Below are positions 6,841-14,686 of a DNA stretch of 50,843 bases, one piece after another. The position numbers and the translations under genes were made by a program. The stretch's first letter is position 1. Each line of letters opens with the position of its first letter. The notes beneath the pieces were generated by a model. That model did no database searches, had not been told where the DNA came from, and saw only the letters and a program-made list of their open reading frames with translations. Source of the DNA: Dethiosulfovibrio salsuginis (GTDB lineage: Bacteria > Synergistota > Synergistia > Synergistales > Dethiosulfovibrionaceae); the NCBI RefSeq assembly GCF_900177735.1, contig NZ_FXBB01000019.1, forward strand, positions 1 through 50,843. The letters are read 5' to 3'.

Positions 6841-8412
6841 ATGGAGCAGTGCCTTGAACTGGAAAGATCGGAGGGATTTGTCCTTTACAGAGAGGGGGAC
6901 TCTCTCTCTATGGAGGTATTGTCCCCTCCGGTGGGGGTTCTCGATCTTCTTTCCGCTCTCCGTCGACACGCCGATCCAGACGGCATAGATCTGGATAAGG
7001 TCCGTTCTCTGGCGTCGTCAGGCGGGAAAGCGGAGATAGGCTACGTCGCCGGGGACGGCGCTACCGATAGGGCGTCTGTAAAGATAGTTGACGATGGAAA
7101 CAGGTGTCTTTTGACGTTACCTAAAGGCTTTGACGACCTGGACAAAGTGGAAAGTCTTTTGGCCTCTAAAGGGGTAGTTCAGGGTATAAATATGGACGAG
7201 GTCAGAAAGGCGGTATTGGAAAGTGCCGCTGGAAACGACGTCTTCAACAGGACGGTGGCCTGTGGCATTCCACCGGTCAACGGCGAGGACGGATGGATAG
7301 AGTGTCTCAAGGAAAAGGCATCCGGTAAGCCTATGACCGACGAGGCTGGGGAGGTGGACTTCTACTCCCTCGATCTAATAGTCCTGGTAAAAAAAGGCGA
7401 GGTACTGGCCATCCGTCACGACCCAGTCGAGCCTATGGACGGCTCTACCGTAACAGGAAAAGCGGTTCCTGGAAGGAAAGGCAAATCTCCTCGTGTCGTC
7501 TACGGAAGTGGTATAGAGTTTGTTGACGGCAAGCTAATAGCCTCTATGGACGGTCAGTTGATATGGCGCGGGGAGAAGATGTTCGTCGAACCTCTTTTGG
7601 AGATAAAGGGCAATGTTGGGCCGGAGACGGGAAACATAAGGTATCACGGAACGGTTCTGGTTCACGGAGATGTCTCCGATGGTTACAACGTGGACGCCGA
7701 AGGGGACGTGGAGGTCAGAGGCTGTGTTGAGAGGGCCCATATAAAAAGCGGAGGTAACATATCCATCCGCTACGGTGTCGCGGGCAAAGAGGTCGCGGTC
7801 ATAGAGGCTAAAGGCGACGTCCTCGCTAAATTCATTCAGGAAGCGGAGGTCAAATGCTCCGCGCTGAAGGTGAACGAGTATATCCTCAGGGCCAAGATCT
7901 CCGCTAAAAAAGGGGTTATGGTGGAGGGGCGTCATGGTATGGTCATGTCCTCCCGGATCGAGGCATCCTCCTACGTCAACGTCAGAACCGTCAGGATGAT
8001 GAAGCAGGAGGATTCCTCCATAGCCATATCGGGGGTCTCGAGGGCGGAGTTATTCGCAAGATACAAAAGGCTTTTAGCGGAGGACGAGAAGGATTCGGAT
8101 CGAATGCTCGTCCTCTCCGCTTCCATAAGGACCCTCTCGGAAAAAGGGCTTTACAAACAGGCCACGACTCGCCTTGCGGAGTTCGTTTCCCTGGAGGAGG
8201 CTCAGGCGGAGAGGTCGGCGGTCATATCGGATATTCGAGAGACCCTCAAAAACCTCAAAGGCGACGCGACGTTAAACCTAATAGGGCAATCCTCTGGGAG
8301 TCTCCCTGTCCGCCTAAAAGGCGTTTCCTGTAGGGTTGAGAGCGGAGCCAGGTGGATGACCATGTTTTACGACCCCGACTCAGATCAGGTTCGGGTAGTG
8401 GGAAGGGGGTAG
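6841..8412 (+). CDS. FapA/DUF342 family protein
   Basis: A 523-residue protein with a mid-region typical of DUF342 (FapA). An alpha/beta N-terminal part is followed by PVEPMDGSTVTGKAVPGRKG (near residues 200-219), then the right-handed beta-helix-like glycine-rich repeats NVGPETGNIRYHGTVLVHGDV and AEGDVEVRGCVERAHIKSGGNI (near 259-308), and a C-terminal coiled region near 395-470. The family is linked to polymer or cell-surface assembly and flagellar regulation in some bacteria, but its molecular role is not established. The ATG follows AGAGGAGG. It is 4 bp from the next gene and almost certainly co-transcribed with it. The 186 bp before it show only a weak TATAAT at about 6782. Confidence 0.75.
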   Translation: MEQCLELERSEGFVLYREGDSLSMEVLSPPVGVLDLLSALRRHADPDGIDLDKVRSLASSGGKAEIGYVAGDGATDRASVKIVDDGNRCLLTLPKGFDDLDKVESLLASKGVVQGINMDEVRKAVLESAAGNDVFNRTVACGIPPVNGEDGWIECLKEKASGKPMTDEAGEVDFYSLDLIVLVKKGEVLAIRHDPVEPMDGSTVTGKAVPGRKGKSPRVVYGSGIEFVDGKLIASMDGQLIWRGEKMFVEPLLEIKGNVGPETGNIRYHGTVLVHGDVSDGYNVDAEGDVEVRGCVERAHIKSGGNISIRYGVAGKEVAVIEAKGDVLAKFIQEAEVKCSALKVNEYILRAKISAKKGVMVEGRHGMVMSSRIEASSYVNVRTVRMMKQEDSSIAISGVSRAELFARYKRLLAEDEKDSDRMLVLSASIRTLSEKGLYKQATTRLAEFVSLEEAQAERSAVISDIRETLKNLKGDATLNLIGQSSGSLPVRLKGVSCRVESGARWMTMFYDPDSDQVRVVGRG

Positions 8413-8416
8413 TCCG

Positions 8417-10480
8417 ATGCCTCTTTGTGAGCTTTACGAGCAGGCTAATTTTGTCCTTGGGGGAGGTGTTCTAGGACTATTAACCCAGGTTCTTGCGGAT
8501 AAGGTGGACAGGGCGTTGGTCGTCCAGCCTCAAGGTGAACATCTCTCGGTGGTGGACGCGGTAGGTCTTTCCTGTCCTGTCTCCAGGATAGAGAACGGCC
8601 TCTCTATGGTATCGAAACAGGCGGCTATCCACAAGGTGGACGATTGGTGCCTTCTCTCTTTAGACGACAGTTTCTCCCTCTCCTTGGACGGCGATTGGAC
8701 CCACATAGCCCTTCTCGGTGGCGAAGGATGGCCTATTATGGTTTTTCTGGAGATCTCTCCAGACGACGATCTAAAAAGGCTCCTCGGTGGAGCTAACGGT
8801 CTCGTTAAAATATGGAACAGATATCGCTCCGTGGAGGACGTGGAGAGGTCCATGGCGTCCCTCTCCTATCTGCTCTACGCCGTTAAAAGTGCGTTGCCAT
8901 CGATCTTTGAGCCCTTCCCCCCTGAATTTTTAGCGACCTTCCTGGTGGACGTAATGAGGGAGAGCTTCTGTCCTAAGAGACTGTCCCTCATAAAAGACGA
9001 TGGGGAGAGCCTGTCTTTTCTGGCGGGAGATCGATGCGAGGTCCCCATCAGGGAAGGGATCTTTGCGGATCACCACATATCCCCGGTCCCTCTATCCCTA
9101 AAAGAGGGTTACGTAAGTGCCATCGGGGAGCGAAACCTTGAGAACCTCAGGGCCGAATATTCTGTGGTGCTGCCGATAATAGCCGGACAGGACCGTTTCT
9201 TCTTCCTGTTGGAGTGGGGGGATATGCACACCAGAGAGGTTCTGGATGTACTTGAGCTTATAGGTGGCGTCACCGCTAAGGCTATGGCTATGAGTCGGCT
9301 GAGGGAGGAGGGGGCGTCTCAGGTTATGGAGCTCTCCAAAAGGGAGTTTGCTCTGAGAAGCATCCACGAGGCCACTTTATCCCTCATGGAGAACGATACG
9401 GAGGAAGTCCTTATATCCAGGATGGTCGATATCTTTGGAGAGATGACCCAGAGCAGGGCCGCAATAGTCGTTTTATACGACCACGTGGCTCAGGGGTATG
9501 TCCTCTGGGGCGAGAGACGGGACGGCAGCGTGTCCTGTATCAAGAGGATTTTAAAGGCCATGGATCGTCCTGTCACAGTGATGGATCTGCCCGACTCTTT
9601 CGGTGTGGATATGGCTTCCGCCGTATTCTCCGCCTTGGATCTCGAGGAGCTGGCCTCCTCAGAGCTTTTGGAGGTGGCTGAGAGGTTCTTCCTCCTCAAA
9701 GATGGAGACTCCTTCATGGGATATGTAGCGGTCTCCTGCTCTGTGACCGGAGGAAGCTACGGAGACGATCAGGGGCTGGAGACCTTGGCCGCCAGTTCCA
9801 CCGTTGCCCTCAAGCGATGTAGGCTTCTGGACGAGGTAAAGGGACAGAGGGACGAGCTGAACCGTCAGGTCAGAATAAGGTCTTTTCTCCAGGAGCTTGC
9901 GTCGGACCTTCAGCAGATAAAGTCGCTGGAATCCCTTAAAGAAGCGCTGGACCAATCTCTGCCCCTAGTCCTCGGCCTGAAACAGGTGGACCTTATACCT
10001 ATTTCCGTAGATGAAGGGGTTTTGCCCAGCAAGGTCTTTAAGAGCGACGTCCCTGTTGTCGACGGCGACTCGGTATGGGTTCCTCTCCGGTCGGGCAGAC
10101 AGCTCCATGGCGCCATGAGGCTCGTGGTCGAGGATCCTGCCTCAATCGGCGGCGAAAAGCTGGAACTGATGGCTCTTATAGGGGCTTTTGTGGCCCCTCG
10201 CTTCGACACCATGAGACATTGCCCTGTAGCGGATTCCATCGACCTCGATATCGTGGTGGATAACCTAGTACAGAGGGGCGTGGAGGAGCTTGAGAGGGAG
10301 GGCTTTCCCTGTAGTGTCCTGATAGGTCCTTCCGATCTGACGGAGGAGCAATCAGGGGCCTGTCTTAAGGTGATGAAGGTCCTGGATCGCGCTGTAGCGG
10401 TGCTGCCCTTTACCTGGGACGGAGACCTCAAAGAGCTTTTCTCCCCGTCCCAAGGCTGGGCTCCCTTTAAGCCCGGCTAG
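8417..10480 (+). CDS. Large uncharacterised protein, possible GAF-like scaffold
   Basis: I do not recognise a named family. It has 687 residues, is soluble and acidic, with no signal peptide or membrane segment. The ATG is 7 nt after AAGGGGG (8403-8409). Three stretches have the alternating strand/helix rhythm of degenerate GAF domains, at roughly residues 175-295, 310-475 and 490-620. Each ends in a helix such as LELIGGVTAKAMAMSRLREE or LETLAASSTVALKRCRLLDEV. There is a coiled linker near 470-500 and no visible catalytic or output motif. Its 4-bp spacing from the DUF342 gene suggests they work together. Its 3' end overlaps the convergent photolyase gene by 14 bp. Confidence 0.6.
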   Translation: MPLCELYEQANFVLGGGVLGLLTQVLADKVDRALVVQPQGEHLSVVDAVGLSCPVSRIENGLSMVSKQAAIHKVDDWCLLSLDDSFSLSLDGDWTHIALLGGEGWPIMVFLEISPDDDLKRLLGGANGLVKIWNRYRSVEDVERSMASLSYLLYAVKSALPSIFEPFPPEFLATFLVDVMRESFCPKRLSLIKDDGESLSFLAGDRCEVPIREGIFADHHISPVPLSLKEGYVSAIGERNLENLRAEYSVVLPIIAGQDRFFFLLEWGDMHTREVLDVLELIGGVTAKAMAMSRLREEGASQVMELSKREFALRSIHEATLSLMENDTEEVLISRMVDIFGEMTQSRAAIVVLYDHVAQGYVLWGERRDGSVSCIKRILKAMDRPVTVMDLPDSFGVDMASAVFSALDLEELASSELLEVAERFFLLKDGDSFMGYVAVSCSVTGGSYGDDQGLETLAASSTVALKRCRLLDEVKGQRDELNRQVRIRSFLQELASDLQQIKSLESLKEALDQSLPLVLGLKQVDLIPISVDEGVLPSKVFKSDVPVVDGDSVWVPLRSGRQLHGAMRLVVEDPASIGGEKLELMALIGAFVAPRFDTMRHCPVADSIDLDIVVDNLVQRGVEELEREGFPCSVLIGPSDLTEEQSGACLKVMKVLDRAVAVLPFTWDGDLKELFSPSQGWAPFKPG

Positions 10481-11810
10481 ACCGTTTTTTCAGGAACGGT
10501 TTTACGTCAAATTTTCGAGCACATCCCGATAGTGTCATAGATCTAACCGTCCCGAAAACCGGCTTTCTGGGCCAGGGCCTGTCGTGTAGGCCCATGCACC
10601 AACCGACCCCGACGTAGCCGTTAGGGTCTCTTCCGTCAAGAGCGTAACGGTCGTTTAGTTTGAGGGCGTTGACGAAGGCCTCCTCCGGCGACTTTGACCA
10701 CAGAAGGATCATCTTTCCCCAATACATCCTGAGATATCCGTGAACGCCGCCTAGGTCCGCAAGGGATCTCTGGGCGGCGTTCCACAGTTCGTCGTGGGTG
10801 TCTCCAGACTCCAGGGCCTTCAGGTCGTAAAGCCACGGCCTTGGATCCTCTCTATGAAGCTCAAGGGCTTTTCTTGCCCATTCAGGAAGTGCTCCGTAGG
10901 AGTCGTACTCCCTTTCGTGATAACAGTAGTTATCCGAAAGCTCCCGCCTTATCAGGGCTTCCTCCACGAAAGGCGCTGTGCCTGGAAGATCGGCCTCCAT
11001 AGCCGCTAAAATCGCCCTCTGAGGGGCTAGTTGCCCGAAATGAAAGTAGGGGGATAGCCCCGATGTTCCCTCTAAATTAGGGTCGTTTCTGTTCTCACCG
11101 TAATCCTCTAGTTTGTGGGAGATAAAAGAGCTTAATTTCCTCTCCCCTGCTTTAGATCCCGGCGGAAGAGTTACCGGCGACAGGGACATATCCAGTTTTA
11201 GCTCTCTGGCCGGAGGCACAAAGTCGGCGTTTGCCTCGCCGTATGGATGGCGAGGCGATTTCGGGAAGGGCTCTATAAACCGATCCATAAGCCTGTGTAG
11301 TTTGGGCCTTATGGTTCTGGCAGCGTATTCCCTTTTATCCGATGCCAGCCAACAGGGCACGACGTTATGGGCGTCGACCTGAATTACCCTCCATTTGCAT
11401 TGGGACGTCAGCTCTTTTACCCACTTTATGTGGGGCTTCAGAGGAGAGAAGTCGATAACGATAGACCCTGGTTCGTGCTCGATCGAGTATCTTACTATCT
11501 CCTTCCCTGGATCTCCTATCCTGATTTTGAAGGAAATATTAAGATCCATAAGGTCCCTCGAAACCTCCTCCAGTCCCTTCAGCATAAAATCGTGGTGTCT
11601 CAGTGAAGATCCAGGGAAATCCTCGGTGAGGCAAAAGACGACCTCCAGAGCTCGTTTCATCTCAAGGGCTAACTGCTGAGCTTTCAGAAGGGCCCAATTG
11701 TCCCTAGCCCTTTGATCCCGGCTCATCCAGTAGACGATAGGGCCAGGTCCCCTCTCTCCTTCCTTTAAAACCCTTACCCTGTCTGGGTTTACCATCACGT
11801 TATCGATCAA
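10467..11810 (-). CDS. phr: Deoxyribodipyrimidine photolyase, class II
   Basis: About 447 residues. Class II CPD photolyase features are clear: VRVLKEG, GPIVYWMSRDQRARDNWAL near the N terminus; REYAARTIRPKLHRLM; LSDNYCYHEREYD; DGRDPNGYVGVGWCMG and HDRPWPRKPVFGTVR in the C-terminal FAD-binding half. The enzyme uses reduced FAD and blue light to split cyclobutane pyrimidine dimers. The start is uncertain. TTG 11810 has AGGCGG 8 nt upstream, whereas ATG 11795 (MVNPDRVRVL) fits the family length best but lacks an SD. It is convergent with, and overlaps by 14 bp, the gene ending at 10480. Confidence 0.9.
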   Translation of the reverse strand: MIDNVMVNPDRVRVLKEGERGPGPIVYWMSRDQRARDNWALLKAQQLALEMKRALEVVFCLTEDFPGSSLRHHDFMLKGLEEVSRDLMDLNISFKIRIGDPGKEIVRYSIEHEPGSIVIDFSPLKPHIKWVKELTSQCKWRVIQVDAHNVVPCWLASDKREYAARTIRPKLHRLMDRFIEPFPKSPRHPYGEANADFVPPARELKLDMSLSPVTLPPGSKAGERKLSSFISHKLEDYGENRNDPNLEGTSGLSPYFHFGQLAPQRAILAAMEADLPGTAPFVEEALIRRELSDNYCYHEREYDSYGALPEWARKALELHREDPRPWLYDLKALESGDTHDELWNAAQRSLADLGGVHGYLRMYWGKMILLWSKSPEEAFVNALKLNDRYALDGRDPNGYVGVGWCMGLHDRPWPRKPVFGTVRSMTLSGCARKFDVKPFLKKRSSRA

Positions 11811-11843
11811 AACGATCACCGCCTTCAACTATAGTCTACCAGA

Positions 11844-11872
11844 TTGCCTCTGTAGCTTGTGTATCCTATAAG
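11844..11872 (+). promoter_or_regulatory. Promoter for the MsrB-MsrA gene
   Basis: TTGCCT (11844-11849), 17-bp spacer, TATAAG (11867-11872), 40 nt before the start codon. Confidence 0.55.
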
Positions 11873-11911
11873 TGATATGATGTTACGAGAGGAGCGAAAG
11901 GAGGAGTCTCT

Positions 11912-12754
11912 ATGGCCTATAAGGACTTGACCCCGGAAGAGGAGAGAGTGATCGTTCACTGTGAAACGGAACAGCCTTTCTCAGGGGATTACTGCGGTAA
12001 TTTCGATGGAGGTGTCTATCGATGTAAGAGATGTTCGTCGCCTCTGTATCTGTCGGGCCACAAGTTCCCCTGTTCCTGTGGCTGGCCTTCTTTCGACGAC
12101 GAGATCCCCGGTGCGGTCTCCCGTCGATCGGACCCAGATGGCCACAGAACGGAGATAGTGTGTGGAAAGTGCGAGGCCCATTTAGGGCACGTGTTTGAGG
12201 GGGAGAAGCTGACGTTGAAGAACGTCAGACACTGTGTAAACTCCGTTTCCCTCGATTTCCTTCCCTACACCGACCTTGAAAAAGGAACCTTCGCCGGAGG
12301 GTGTTTCTGGGGGTTACAACACCTTTTCAGAGATCTAAGCGGTGTCGTCGAGACGACCTGCGGATACTCCGGGGGATCGGTGGATTACCCTACCTACGAG
12401 CAGGTGTGCTCCGGTCGCACAGGCCATCTGGAGGCAGTCGAGGTCTGGTTCAACCCCGATGAGATCGCCTATATCGACGTTGTCCGCTACTTTATGGAGA
12501 TACACGACCCTACTCAGGCAGATGGACAGGGCCCTGATATCGGCGATCAATACCGTTCGGCTATTTTCGTGGTCGACGAGGCTCAGAAAAAGTTGGCCCA
12601 ATCGGTCATAGATGATTTGAAGTCGAAAAAACTTTCGGTGGTAACCGAGGTTAGGACCGAGGAGCCCTTCTGGATCGCCGAGGATTTTCATCAGCACTAT
12701 TACGTCAAGACAGGTGCGGTTCCCTACTGTCATCGTAGGGTCTCACGGTTCTAA
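11912..12754 (+). CDS. msrBA: Fused methionine sulfoxide reductase MsrB-MsrA
   Basis: A 280-residue two-domain enzyme. Residues about 1-120 are MsrB: two CxxC zinc pairs (YRCKRCS and VCGKCEAHLGHVF), GWPSFDDEI and the catalytic RHCVNSVSLDF. Residues about 127-280 are MsrA: GCFWGLQHLF with the catalytic Cys, GYSGGSVDYPTYEQV, GHLEAVEVWF, HDPTQADGQGPDIGDQYRS and HQHYY. It repairs R- and S-methionine sulfoxide with thiol reductants. The B-then-A order is the reverse of PilB-type fusions. There is no signal peptide, so it is probably cytoplasmic. The ATG follows AAAGGAGG. It is monocistronic, with a terminator overlapping the stop. Confidence 0.95.
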   Translation: MAYKDLTPEEERVIVHCETEQPFSGDYCGNFDGGVYRCKRCSSPLYLSGHKFPCSCGWPSFDDEIPGAVSRRSDPDGHRTEIVCGKCEAHLGHVFEGEKLTLKNVRHCVNSVSLDFLPYTDLEKGTFAGGCFWGLQHLFRDLSGVVETTCGYSGGSVDYPTYEQVCSGRTGHLEAVEVWFNPDEIAYIDVVRYFMEIHDPTQADGQGPDIGDQYRSAIFVVDEAQKKLAQSVIDDLKSKKLSVVTEVRTEEPFWIAEDFHQHYYVKTGAVPYCHRRVSRF

Positions 12755-12801
12755 ACAAAGGTAGCTGCTTCCGAAGAAAATCGGCAGCAGCTACCTTTGT
12801 T
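12754..12801. terminator. Bidirectional terminator between msrBA and the RarD-type gene
   Basis: AACAAAGGTAGCTGCT pairs perfectly with AGCAGCTACCTTTGTT, with an inner CCGA/TCGG stem. The A- and T-rich feet can serve both converging genes. Confidence 0.8.
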
Positions 12802-12807
12802 ATGTCC

Positions 12808-13704
12808 CTAAACCTGGTCGGCGATCTTAGGGCTTGGCCTGTGGATAAATGAATCGACGGTGTATATGGTCAAGGCCACCCATATGGCGGCGAAGGTCAC
12901 CATCTGAGCGGAGCTGAAAGACTCATGGTAGACCCAGTATCCCAGACCAAACTGGAGGGTTGGGGCCACAAACTGGAGAAGCCCTACGGTTACCAGGCTC
13001 AGGTTCCTGGCCCCCCAGACGAACCATATGAGAGGGACCGATGTGATAACCCCCGTTCCCATAAGCAGTAGGCTGGTCTTAGCTCCCGCTCCAGGGAAGG
13101 CCCCTGAACCGGAAAGGGCCGTCCAGAGCAAAAAGGCCCCGGCGGGGACGGACAGAAAGGCGGTCTCCACGAAAAGTCCCGGGAGCGATTCGACGGAGGC
13201 GAGCTTTCGGATCAGTCCGTAAATGGTGAAGGAGCAGGCCAGCCCTAAGGAGATCCACGGGAACCTGCCGTATTGAACTATCTGATAAGCGACGCCAGCG
13301 GCAGCCAGACCGATAGCCCACCACTGAACCTTTCTGAGGGCGTCTTTAAACACCAAAAATCCCAGCAGTACGTTTAGGAGGGGGTTGATAAAGTAGCCTA
13401 GACTGCACTGGATGATATAGCCCTTATTGACCGCCCATATATAAAGTAACCAGTTAGAAGCTATGATCGTTCCGCTTGTCATAAGCATATAGAGATTTTT
13501 CCTGTTACCGATAACATCTCTGACCGCGGCCCACCGGTTTCCGGGAATCAGCAGCAAAGAGGACGCAACCAAAGACCAGATGATTCGGTGGGAAAGTATC
13601 TCGTAGGCGGGAACGTCGGACATCTGTTTCCAGTAAACCGGCAGGAGCCCCCAGAGGATCATGGCGGAGGACGCTGCTATTAACCCTTTTTTAGATTTAT
13701 CCAT
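12808..13704 (-). CDS. rarD: RarD/EamA-family permease
   Basis: About 298 residues with ten hydrophobic segments typical of the DMT superfamily. The N terminus, KKGLIAASSAMILWGLLPVY, followed by YEILSHRIIWSL, is characteristic of the RarD (chloramphenicol-sensitive) branch. The start is ATG 13704 because AGGAGA lies just before it; the ORF extends 5 codons further upstream without support. RarD-type proteins sit in the inner membrane; the substrate is not established. It is divergent from tpx, with a 92-bp shared upstream region. Confidence 0.85.
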   Translation of the reverse strand: MDKSKKGLIAASSAMILWGLLPVYWKQMSDVPAYEILSHRIIWSLVASSLLLIPGNRWAAVRDVIGNRKNLYMLMTSGTIIASNWLLYIWAVNKGYIIQCSLGYFINPLLNVLLGFLVFKDALRKVQWWAIGLAAAGVAYQIVQYGRFPWISLGLACSFTIYGLIRKLASVESLPGLFVETAFLSVPAGAFLLWTALSGSGAFPGAGAKTSLLLMGTGVITSVPLIWFVWGARNLSLVTVGLLQFVAPTLQFGLGYWVYHESFSSAQMVTFAAIWVALTIYTVDSFIHRPSPKIADQV

Positions 13705-13796
13705 TTTATCTCCTCTCACGAATAAAGTTGATTTATATACTCGGATATAGTAACATAGCCCTGTAGGATCATATTATATACGGAGGTGTAGGTGTT

Positions 13797-14309
13797 ATGG
13801 AGAGAACTAACGTAGTTACCATGAAGGGGAACGGTATAACCTTGATAGGTCCTGAGCTTAAGGTAGGCGATAAGGCACCGGATTTTGTGGTTCTCGACAA
13901 AGGGTTGGCTCCCAAGGGCCTTAAGGACTATGCCGGTAAAATAAAGGTCATCTCCGTCACTCCCTCCCTGGACACACCGGTCTGTGACCTTCAGGCCCAG
14001 TGGTTTAACGAAGAGGCAGCCTCCCTTCCAGGAGACGTGGTGGTCCTAAACGTCAGCATGGACCTCCCCTTTGCCCTAGGTCGTTTCTGTGCCGCCAAAG
14101 GAGTTGACAAGGTTGAAGTCCTGTCGGATCACCGGGACGCCTCTTTCGGGACCTCCTGGGGCCTACTCATAAAGGAACTAAGGCTTCTGGCCAGGGCTGT
14201 GGCTATCGTCGACTCCGACGACGTAATCAGATATATCCAGATAGTTCCCGAGGCGACCCAGGCTCCGGACTACGATGCCCTCATGGCTGAACTTAAATCG
14301 GTCATATAA
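13797..14309 (+). CDS. tpx: Thiol peroxidase
   Basis: A 170-residue atypical 2-Cys peroxiredoxin. It carries VGDKAPDFVVLD, the peroxidatic motif SVTPSLDTPVCDLQAQ (Cys near residue 63) and a second Cys in ALGRFCAAKGVDKVEVLSD (near residue 98) for the intramolecular disulfide. RALARAVAIVDSDD-type residues near the C terminus fit Tpx. It reduces peroxides using thioredoxin in the cytoplasm. The ATG follows CGGAGGTG. A compact terminator follows immediately. Together with msrBA it forms an oxidative-stress neighbourhood. Confidence 0.95.
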   Translation: MERTNVVTMKGNGITLIGPELKVGDKAPDFVVLDKGLAPKGLKDYAGKIKVISVTPSLDTPVCDLQAQWFNEEAASLPGDVVVLNVSMDLPFALGRFCAAKGVDKVEVLSDHRDASFGTSWGLLIKELRLLARAVAIVDSDDVIRYIQIVPEATQAPDYDALMAELKSVI

Positions 14310-14331
14310 AAAGCCCTTCGGGGCTTTTTTT
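14308..14331 (+). terminator. Terminator after tpx
   Basis: AAAAGCCC, TTCG tetraloop, GGGCTTTTTTT. Confidence 0.93.
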
Positions 14332-14336
14332 GTGTC

Positions 14337-14365
14337 TTTACAGAGAGATGAGGTGATGTTATAAT
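14337..14365 (+). promoter_or_regulatory. Promoter for the small tautomerase-like gene
   Basis: TTTACA (14337-14342), 17-bp spacer, consensus TATAAT (14360-14365). Confidence 0.75.
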
Positions 14366-14413
14366 CCTTTAGCGTAGTAGAGAGACATCGTATCCAATTT
14401 AGGAGGTATAGTC

Positions 14414-14572
14414 ATGACTGTCATAAGAATGGGCGTCCCTGGTCTGAGCAGCGAGGAGAAGGTCAGGCTTTCGGATAGATTGGCCGACGTGGCCAGCGAT
14501 ATGACCGGTCGTTCGAGGGACGATCTAATGGTTTACGTGTATGACCACAGCTCCGAACAGCCAAGACACTGA
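14414..14572 (+). CDS. Small 4-oxalocrotonate-tautomerase-like protein (52 aa)
   Basis: A 52-residue ORF beginning MTVIRMGVPGLSSEEKVRL. AGGAGGT (14401-14407) lies 6 nt before the ATG, a consensus promoter precedes it and a terminator follows, so it is an expressed small gene. The layout of a first strand, SSEEKVRLSDRLADVASDMTGRSRDD (helix) and LMVYVYDHSSEQ (second strand) is like the tautomerase superfamily beta-alpha-beta unit. However, the catalytic Pro that should follow Met is Thr, so tautomerase chemistry is doubtful. It is slightly shorter than typical 60-residue members. Assignment is by fold resemblance only. Confidence 0.55.
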   Translation: MTVIRMGVPGLSSEEKVRLSDRLADVASDMTGRSRDDLMVYVYDHSSEQPRH

Positions 14573-14582
14573 TCATACTTAG

Positions 14583-14625
14583 AGAGGCGACCAACCTTAG
14601 CCGGTGAGGTCGCCTCTTTATTTTT
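14583..14625 (+). terminator. Terminator after the small gene
   Basis: AGAGGCGACC pairs with GGTCGCCTCT across a 15-nt loop, followed by TTATTTTT. Confidence 0.88.
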
Positions 14626-14686
14626 GCATTTTTTATGCTAAAGTTTATTCAGACAGATCGATGTCCTTAGAAAGGATTGGTGTTAT

